From Ignatzschineria indica (GTDB taxonomy: Bacteria > Pseudomonadota > Gammaproteobacteria > Cardiobacteriales > Wohlfahrtiimonadaceae), in contig NZ_QEWR01000002.1 in NCBI RefSeq assembly GCF_003121925.1, forward strand, positions 868,001-932,000: a stretch of 64,000 nucleotides of DNA, given 5' to 3'. The translations under genes were made by a program, and so were the position numbers. Below are positions 57,369-64,000 of the stretch, piece by piece. The notes below the pieces were generated by a model, which searched no databases, was not told where the DNA came from, and saw only the letters and a program-made list of their open reading frames with translations. Positions within the stretch are counted from its first letter, which is position 1; every line of letters starts with the position of its first letter.

Positions 57369-59033
57369 CTAAAGCACCGGGAAGGCAGCGGTATCTGCTA
57401 TATATTGATCCATTCGCGCTTCCATCGCCTGCTTCTGCTCTCCATCCCAAGCGAAAGCTTCTGCCATCTTCTCAATAACCGCTCTCTTCTCACGCTTAAC
57501 AGCATCGATATTGAAAAAGAGATTCCCTGTTCGACGAATCAAGAAATCATCAGGATAGAGAATACCTTCATAATTGAGTGCATACCAGAGTCGAAGTGCC
57601 GTAAGCCGCGATAATTCAGGCTTATCTTGGTAGGGATTTTCTTTAAAGTGATCAAAAAGAATCTTAGAATTTGTCCCATAATAGCGCGCAACAAAGTGGC
57701 TCTCGGCCTCATTTAAACCCGCATCGATTCCATATTGAGTCTGCGCTTTAACATAAGCAGGAAATTGTGCCGATCCTCCCACATCACCCCCGGACACAGG
57801 CAGATGCTTTGTTCGGCAGCCGGCAAAACTTAAGTGATAATCTCGCTTTAAAACATCACTTAAACGATCGACGATCTCCTCGGCCATATGACGATAGCCC
57901 GTTAATTTACCACCGGCAATGGTTAAAAGACCGGTATCAGATTCCCAAATCTCATCTTTTCGCGAGATCTCCGATGGATTTTTCCCCTCTTCCCAAATAA
58001 GCGGGCGAATGCCAGCCCATGAAGATTCAATATGCTCTTTACCTAGTTTGATAGTTGGGAACATATAGTTCACTGCATCTAAGATGTAATCCCGATCTGC
58101 TTCTGTTGCAATAGGATGCGCTTTATCGGCCTCATAGACTGTATCCGTTGTTCCGATATAGGTTTTACCATCACGCGGAACTGCAAAAATCATCCGTTTA
58201 TCATTCTCTGTGTCAAAATAGACCGCTTGCTTAAGAGGAAAGTGTGCTTGATCCACCACTAAATGGATCCCTTTTGTTAAACGTAGATGCTTATTATTGG
58301 CCTTACCACGATCGAGCTTCCGCATCTCATCAACCCAAGGGCCTGTCGCATTGATTACCTTTTTCGCCTTAATTGTAAATGTGTGATCTGTCACAAGATC
58401 AGTTGCCTCAATACCACTAACTCGATTCTGCTCATCATAGAGAAAACTTATCGCTTTTGCATAATTGAGCACTGTAGCACCCAGCTCTATCGCTTTCTTC
58501 ATCACCTCAATCGTTAAACGCGCATCATCTGTACGATACTCAACATAGTAACCGGCACCAATTAAACCCTCCTGCTTTACAAGAGGTGCTTTTTTAATGG
58601 TCTCTTCTCGACTCAACATCGTTCGGCGCTCATCCCGTTTTACACCTGCTAAAAAGTCATACATCATCAGACCGATAGAGGTGGAAAATGGACCAAATGT
58701 CCCCCCCTTATGAAGAGGAAGCAACATCCACTCCGGCGTTGTCACATGTGGACCATTCTCGTAAACTACGGCTCGTTCACGGCCAGAATTACGGACTACA
58801 GAGATCTGCAACTGCTTTAAGTAACGTAAGCCGCCATGAATCAGTTTGGTAGAACGGCTACTTGTCCCGGCAGCAAAATCTTGCATCTCTACTAGAGCGA
58901 CCTTCATCCCTCTCTGTGATGCATCTAACGCAATTCCGGCACCTGTAATTCCGCCTCCAATGACCACAACATCATATGTTTCCGCTTCGAGCTTCTCAAT
59001 AATTTCTTGTCGATCTAAAGCTGAAAACCTCAT
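57369..59033 (-). CDS. glpD: Aerobic glycerol-3-phosphate dehydrogenase GlpD, Bacillus-type
   Basis: FAD flavoprotein that oxidises glycerol-3-phosphate to dihydroxyacetone phosphate and passes electrons to quinone; 554 residues. The FAD site is GGGITGAG (26-33); [37 protein letters not shown] and GGKLTGYR are conserved. The length and long matching stretches such as [16 protein letters not shown] and [11 protein letters not shown] resemble Bacillus GlpD (about 555) more than E. coli GlpD (501). AAAGGAG precedes the ATG. It is last in glpF-glpK-glpD. Confidence 0.94.
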   Translation of the reverse strand: MRFSALDRQEIIEKLEAETYDVVVIGGGITGAGIALDASQRGMKVALVEMQDFAAGTSSRSTKLIHGGLRYLKQLQISVVRNSGRERAVVYENGPHVTTPEWMLLPLHKGGTFGPFSTSIGLMMYDFLAGVKRDERRTMLSREETIKKAPLVKQEGLIGAGYYVEYRTDDARLTIEVMKKAIELGATVLNYAKAISFLYDEQNRVSGIEATDLVTDHTFTIKAKKVINATGPWVDEMRKLDRGKANNKHLRLTKGIHLVVDQAHFPLKQAVYFDTENDKRMIFAVPRDGKTYIGTTDTVYEADKAHPIATEADRDYILDAVNYMFPTIKLGKEHIESSWAGIRPLIWEEGKNPSEISRKDEIWESDTGLLTIAGGKLTGYRHMAEEIVDRLSDVLKRDYHLSFAGCRTKHLPVSGGDVGGSAQFPAYVKAQTQYGIDAGLNEAESHFVARYYGTNSKILFDHFKENPYQDKPELSRLTALRLWYALNYEGILYPDDFLIRRTGNLFFNIDAVKREKRAVIEKMAEAFAWDGEQKQAMEARMDQYIADTAAFPVL

Positions 59034-59133
59034 AAGTTACTCCTTTTGATACATCACAATGTATCGATATTCAAAATGAGAGAAGCAGTAGATCTTCTAC
59101 CACTTCTCAAAGATCTATTTTATCGCACTCTGA

Positions 59134-60678
<1,545 letters not shown>

Positions 60679-60725
60679 TCAAGCCAATATTATTGCGGCG
60701 TTAGAGAACAATCCTCATCACTCTA

Positions 60726-60860
60726 CTCATTACTTTTTTACTTCTTTTACTTCTTTTACTTCTTTCTGCTTCTTTTCTGCTTCTTTTTGTTTTCACTTTT
60801 ACTTCTATTCTCTCTCGATACCGATCACTATCGATCACTATCAATCATTATCACTAGTGT
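60726..60860. repeat. 10-bp tandem repeats between glpF and glpK
   Basis: A pyrimidine-rich array of TTACTTCTTT units (three perfect, about 60727-60757) decays into CTGCTTCTTTT copies, followed by a second array of CACTATCGAT-like units (about 60816-60855). On the minus-strand mRNA the first array reads as a purine tract. Confidence 0.85.
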
Positions 60861-60883
60861 CGATAGAGTAGCGTCTAATATCA

Positions 60884-61732
60884 TTAATATTGATCAGGAC
60901 TAACTTCTAAGGAGTCTGCTTTTTCCCCTCTCTTTCGAGCATAACGAAGAAGCGCCCACATAGCGCCCACTCCAATCACAAGCCAAATTAGACTCTCAAG
61001 AATCCCCATCGTATTACCGGCACCTTCTCTGTAGAAAAGTCCGTATAACCCTGCTCCTAAAATTGTCCCTACCATTGGCCCTAATACAGGTACAAATGCA
61101 TACCCCCAGTTTGAATCTGTCTTCCCAGGAATAGGTAGTAATGCATGCATAATTCGAGGCCCTAAATCACGAGCGGGGTTGATCGCATATCCTGTTGTTC
61201 CCCCTAAACTAAGGCCAATCGCCATAATTAGGAAACCAACAACGACAGGTTGCAATCCACCGGTAAACTCATTAATACCGACAAAAAGAATAGCAAACAT
61301 TAAAATGGCAGTACCAATAATCTCGGAAATAACGTTATTGGGATAATCCTCAATTGCCGGCGTTGTACAGAAGATATCTCGCTTTGCAATTGCATTTTCT
61401 GTCACCGCAAAGTGTGGCTTAAAGTGACGCCAAACAAGGTATGCCCCTAACATCGCTCCTAACATCTGTCCGATGATATAACCGATAACATGAACCCAAG
61501 GAAACTTTCCGGCAATCGCTAATCCCACCGTTACTGCAGGATTAAAGTGCCCACCACTATATTTCCCAACCGCATAGATTGCGAGCATTACAGCAAATCC
61601 CCACCCCATAATAATCACAATCCAACCACCACCAGCCGCTTTTGACCGATTGAGGACGACGTTTGCAACAACACCTCCTCCAAAAAGAATCATCACTGCG
61701 GTTCCTATCAGCTCTGCTATATAACTTGGCAT
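60884..61732 (-). CDS. glpF: Glycerol facilitator GlpF, Bacillus-like
   Basis: Aquaglyceroporin of the inner membrane, 282 residues, six helices plus two half-helices with NPA boxes: GGHFNPAVTVG (NPA at 64-66) and YAINPARDLGPR. The aspartate after the second NPA box (NPARD) marks glycerol channels. IGLSLGGTTGYAINPARDLGPR and LPIPGK...NWGYAFVPVLGP follow Bacillus GlpF closely. AAAGGAGAG precedes the ATG. It is first of the glp operon, with a GlpR-like palindrome about 200 bp upstream. Confidence 0.94.
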   Translation of the reverse strand: MPSYIAELIGTAVMILFGGGVVANVVLNRSKAAGGGWIVIIMGWGFAVMLAIYAVGKYSGGHFNPAVTVGLAIAGKFPWVHVIGYIIGQMLGAMLGAYLVWRHFKPHFAVTENAIAKRDIFCTTPAIEDYPNNVISEIIGTAILMFAILFVGINEFTGGLQPVVVGFLIMAIGLSLGGTTGYAINPARDLGPRIMHALLPIPGKTDSNWGYAFVPVLGPMVGTILGAGLYGLFYREGAGNTMGILESLIWLVIGVGAMWALLRYARKRGEKADSLEVSPDQY

Positions 61733-61928
61733 ATTCTCTCCTTTTATCTGTCGAAGGATCTTACCGTTTTTAAAACGCCCCTAAAGATCACTCAACATTA
61801 CTATCTAATGATCTGTTTACGATAGCAAAAAAGCGCAATTTCACCATGATCTATTTCAAAAATAGATCCAAAAATTCATTCTATTTATCTTTTATTAACA
61901 GAAAACTTACTAAAACACCTCAATAAAA

Positions 61929-61946
61929 ATGATTGATAACAATCAT
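61929..61946 (-). promoter_or_regulatory. GlpR-like operator upstream of glpF
   Basis: A perfect 18-bp palindrome ATGATTG-ATAA-CAATCAT. The E. coli GlpR site ATGTTCG-ATAA-CGAACAT has the same length, the same ATG/CAT ends and the same GATAAC centre. Its position before glpF suits repression relieved by glycerol-3-phosphate. A Fur-type or other AT-rich site is the main alternative. Confidence 0.5.
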
Positions 61947-62021
61947 AAGAAAAAATAATCAAGTAGTTACTTTAATATGCGCAAAATAACTCCAATAAAT
62001 ACTACCACTAGAGAAATAAGA

Positions 62022-62057
62022 CAAAAAAAATCCTAAAGTCTCAAATGACCTTAGGAT
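62022..62057 (-). terminator. Rho-independent terminator of tsdBA
   Basis: ATCCTAAAGTC (62030-62040) pairs with GACCTTAGGAT (62047-62057), with one G-U pair on the minus strand, 6-nt loop, followed there by TTTTTTTTG. Confidence 0.88.
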
Positions 62058-62183
62058 CTTTCTATAATTTTAGATCTATCTAAATCGCTTTTAGCTCACA
62101 CCTTTCGATCTATCCCTCAGATCTACTCCCATCGTTATATCAACATAAGATAAAGAGTAAAAGGGAGAAAAGGAAGGGAGAAA

Positions 62184-63110
62184 TTAGATACCTTGACCTA
62201 AAATCTTACCATTCACCTCAACACCGTAGAGATTCACACCATCATTAGCATGATACTTCTCACGAGTCTTCTCTACTGAACCATCAATGATTCGAGGATC
62301 TTGGGGGCGTTCATGACTATTCATAAATGCCGCTACATCCCATGCTTCTTGATCAGTTAATGATCCTCCTTTACCTAATGGCATATTTGCCTTGATAAAG
62401 TCCGCAGCTGTGTTGATACGATGCATTCCCGCACCCCAGTTGAAAGAGTCAGGACCCCAAAGTGGTGGGAAGACATAGTGATCATCCACTTTCTGGCCTA
62501 ATCCATCATTGCCATGGCAGATTGCGCAATTCTCTTTATAGACAATTTCGCCTCGCTCAATGCTATAGCCATCTTTAGGTTGTGGTACTTCTGGGTAACC
62601 ACGGCCTGGTAGCGATACCCCTGTTGGCGCCCCTTTTGCTAACCAATAGGAGTAGGTGATCAATGCAGTCATTGCTTCACTATCAGCTGCCGGCGGTGTT
62701 CCATTCATACTAAATTCAAAGCATCCTTGAATTCGCTCCGCATAAGTGTTGACCTTATCATTCTTACTACGATAAGCGGGATACATCGTATAAGCACCCC
62801 ATAATGGCGCAGCATTAGGCATCTTTCCCTGATCCATGTGGCAGTTAACACAATTCATACCATTACCCACATATTCAGGAACTTGACGTTTTGTATCGAT
62901 AAAGATCGCCTGTCCTTTACGAATCATGTCACCAAAAGCATTGTTAGGAATTTCACTATCGCTAGGTGGCTGATGATATGTTTCACCCTCTGCTTTTTTA
63001 GGTGCTTGAGGAAGTTGTGATTGATCTTCCATTGAGACAGGCGCTGTCTGTGCTAAGAGCGCTGGTGAAAAGAGAAGTGCCAGCGTCGATGCTATCAAAA
63101 TCTTTTTCAT
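62184..63110 (-). CDS. tsdA: TsdA-type dihaem thiosulfate dehydrogenase
   Basis: Periplasmic dihaem cytochrome c, 308 residues with a signal peptide ending near LLAQ. Haem motifs are CVNCH (87-91) and CAICH (195-199). LWGAYTMYPAYRSKND, RIQGCFEFSMNG with the cysteine (130) that can ligate the active-site haem, LPGRGYP, FNWGAGMHRI and SLTDQEAWDVA are characteristic of TsdA, which couples two thiosulfates to tetrathionate or runs in reverse. It follows the c4-like partner after 3 bp. The direction in vivo cannot be read from sequence. Confidence 0.82.
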   Translation of the reverse strand: MKKILIASTLALLFSPALLAQTAPVSMEDQSQLPQAPKKAEGETYHQPPSDSEIPNNAFGDMIRKGQAIFIDTKRQVPEYVGNGMNCVNCHMDQGKMPNAAPLWGAYTMYPAYRSKNDKVNTYAERIQGCFEFSMNGTPPAADSEAMTALITYSYWLAKGAPTGVSLPGRGYPEVPQPKDGYSIERGEIVYKENCAICHGNDGLGQKVDDHYVFPPLWGPDSFNWGAGMHRINTAADFIKANMPLGKGGSLTDQEAWDVAAFMNSHERPQDPRIIDGSVEKTREKYHANDGVNLYGVEVNGKILGQGI

Positions 63111-63113
63111 ATC

Positions 63114-63758
63114 TTATTTCCCCACCGTTCCTAAATTTGAAAAATAGGTCGCAACTGCCTGAATCTCATCTTCATTGAGAGAACGCGCAATATGCCCCAT
63201 AAGATCATTCTCATCATTCTTACGAGTTCCATTTTTCCATGCATTCATCTGGTTAATAATGTAGAGCTGACTCTGACCTGCTAATTTAGGGAAAGCATCG
63301 CCAACACCGACACCGGCAGGGCCGTGACAAGCAATACATTCAGGAATATTGCGGCTCCAATCTCCACGAAGTGCTAATTGGCTCCCAACATCTGTCGGTT
63401 GTGTTGAGCGAGGAATATTAGGAACATTAGGTGCCGGTAAGTTCTGCATATAGAGTGCTACTTCTGTAATCTCATCTTCAGAAAGCGCTTTTGCAACACC
63501 ATCCATAACAGGATGTGTGCGGTTCCCCTCCTTAAAATCATTAACCTGCTTTGCAAGATAGACCGCTGATTTTCCAGCAACACTTGGATATCCTGCCGCA
63601 GCTAACCCTTCGCCATTCATGCCATGGCATGTCATACAAGCGATGGCCATTGGGTTTTCACCCCCCTTCATATAGATCTTCTCCCCTTCATCTGCATTGC
63701 TGACAAACGGCAACAGACTTAAGAGAGAGAGATAAGTCATCTTCTTTATAAACTTCAT
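63114..63758 (-). CDS. tsdB: Dihaem cytochrome c4-type protein (TsdB-like)
   Basis: A 214-residue periplasmic cytochrome with a signal peptide (to about residue 22) and two similar haem domains: CMTCHGMNGEG (CxxCH at 41-45) and CIACHGPAGVG (141-145), each followed by a Met-bearing distal segment. This c4 architecture, immediately upstream of tsdA, matches TsdB, the electron acceptor of TsdA. AGAGGG precedes the ATG. It could equally be a general c4 cytochrome feeding a terminal oxidase; the gene pairing supports TsdB. Confidence 0.82.
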   Translation of the reverse strand: MKFIKKMTYLSLLSLLPFVSNADEGEKIYMKGGENPMAIACMTCHGMNGEGLAAAGYPSVAGKSAVYLAKQVNDFKEGNRTHPVMDGVAKALSEDEITEVALYMQNLPAPNVPNIPRSTQPTDVGSQLALRGDWSRNIPECIACHGPAGVGVGDAFPKLAGQSQLYIINQMNAWKNGTRKNDENDLMGHIARSLNEDEIQAVATYFSNLGTVGK

Positions 63759-64000
63759 ATTCCCTCTTCTATTTTTGCTCTATAAAATGATCGATATAAC
63801 AGATTTCACCTCTATTTTTCCGGCACTTTTACCTCTATCGACCATCTAACTTTCAACGCTCGATATTAGAGTTGATCTCGAAAAGATAAAAGCAACAGAA
63901 ACCCCTAAAAGGCATAAGAATCTGTTACCACCTCTTTTTATCTCATTTTTATGAGTTTTTTATAATTGATTGATAAGTTTTTTGTTTATCAACTACTTAC

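Larger units (their letters stand above)
61733..62183. other. Intergenic region between tsdA and glpF
   Basis: Holds the tsdA terminator (62022-62057), the palindrome ATGATTGATAACAATCAT (61929-61946) and the glp promoter region. No gene is seen. Confidence 0.55.

Overview
The window is chromosomal DNA of a low-GC (around 40 % by eye) gammaproteobacterium. It encodes TamA, LptE, LpxL, FabA/FabB, RpoS, RecBD, MscL and ZnuA, all typical of Gram-negative gammaproteobacteria. The AT-rich base composition and gene set recall Cardiobacterales such as Ignatzschineria or Wohlfahrtiimonas, but that is an inference. Almost everything is housekeeping. There is no rRNA, tRNA, IS element, prophage or CRISPR array that I can see.

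Layout. 1-7.8 kb: tamA (cut by the window edge)-tilS; a divergent NlpA/MetQ-type lipoprotein; znuA with a (CACGAC)13 histidine/aspartate repeat; glnS translationally coupled to hisQ-hisM permeases. 7.8-9.0 kb: an AT-rich island holding one XRE-type regulator and several palindromes. 9.0-17.7 kb (all minus): dnaG, yqeY, a DUF945-like secreted protein, dusA, rpoD, rpoS. 18.2-21.0 kb (minus): patB/malY aminotransferase and pepD. 21.6-24.2 kb: modA, then a strong terminator, then modB-modC. 24.4-34.7 kb: two unknown proteins, a MATE exporter, recD-recB, a Smr protein and tehB. 35.1-39.3 kb: arcC, mscL, ghrA, a small membrane protein and rlmB. 40.1-46.0 kb: cioAB-type cytochrome bd oxidase, class II fba and alaC. 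46.5-53.7 kb: typA, then convergent nagZ, a DUF455 ferritin-like gene, ruvB, folE2 and lptE. 54.0-57.2 kb: lpxL, fabA-fabB. 57.3-61.7 kb: glpF-glpK-glpD, a glycerol uptake and oxidation operon whose proteins look Bacillus-like. 62.1-63.8 kb: tsdB-tsdA, two dihaem cytochromes c for thiosulfate/tetrathionate.

How the genes combine: glycerol enters by GlpF, is phosphorylated by GlpK and oxidised by GlpD into the quinone pool, which a cyanide-insensitive-type bd oxidase can reoxidise. TsdBA would add electrons from thiosulfate. Zinc economy (ZnuA, zinc-independent-type FolE2), molybdate uptake and cell-envelope lipid synthesis are also represented.

The most unusual material is intergenic. Between convergent typA and nagZ lie two 60-bp direct repeats (59/60 identical), each with a perfect DnaA box, in an AT-rich, hairpin-rich region. 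Between convergent cydB and fba lie two 61-bp imperfect direct repeats (50/61) with a possible compensated helix and further hairpins between them. Short tandem repeats (6-16 bp units) occur in many intergenic gaps and in two genes. The palindrome GCCGGC seems strongly over-represented in all frames and in non-coding DNA.
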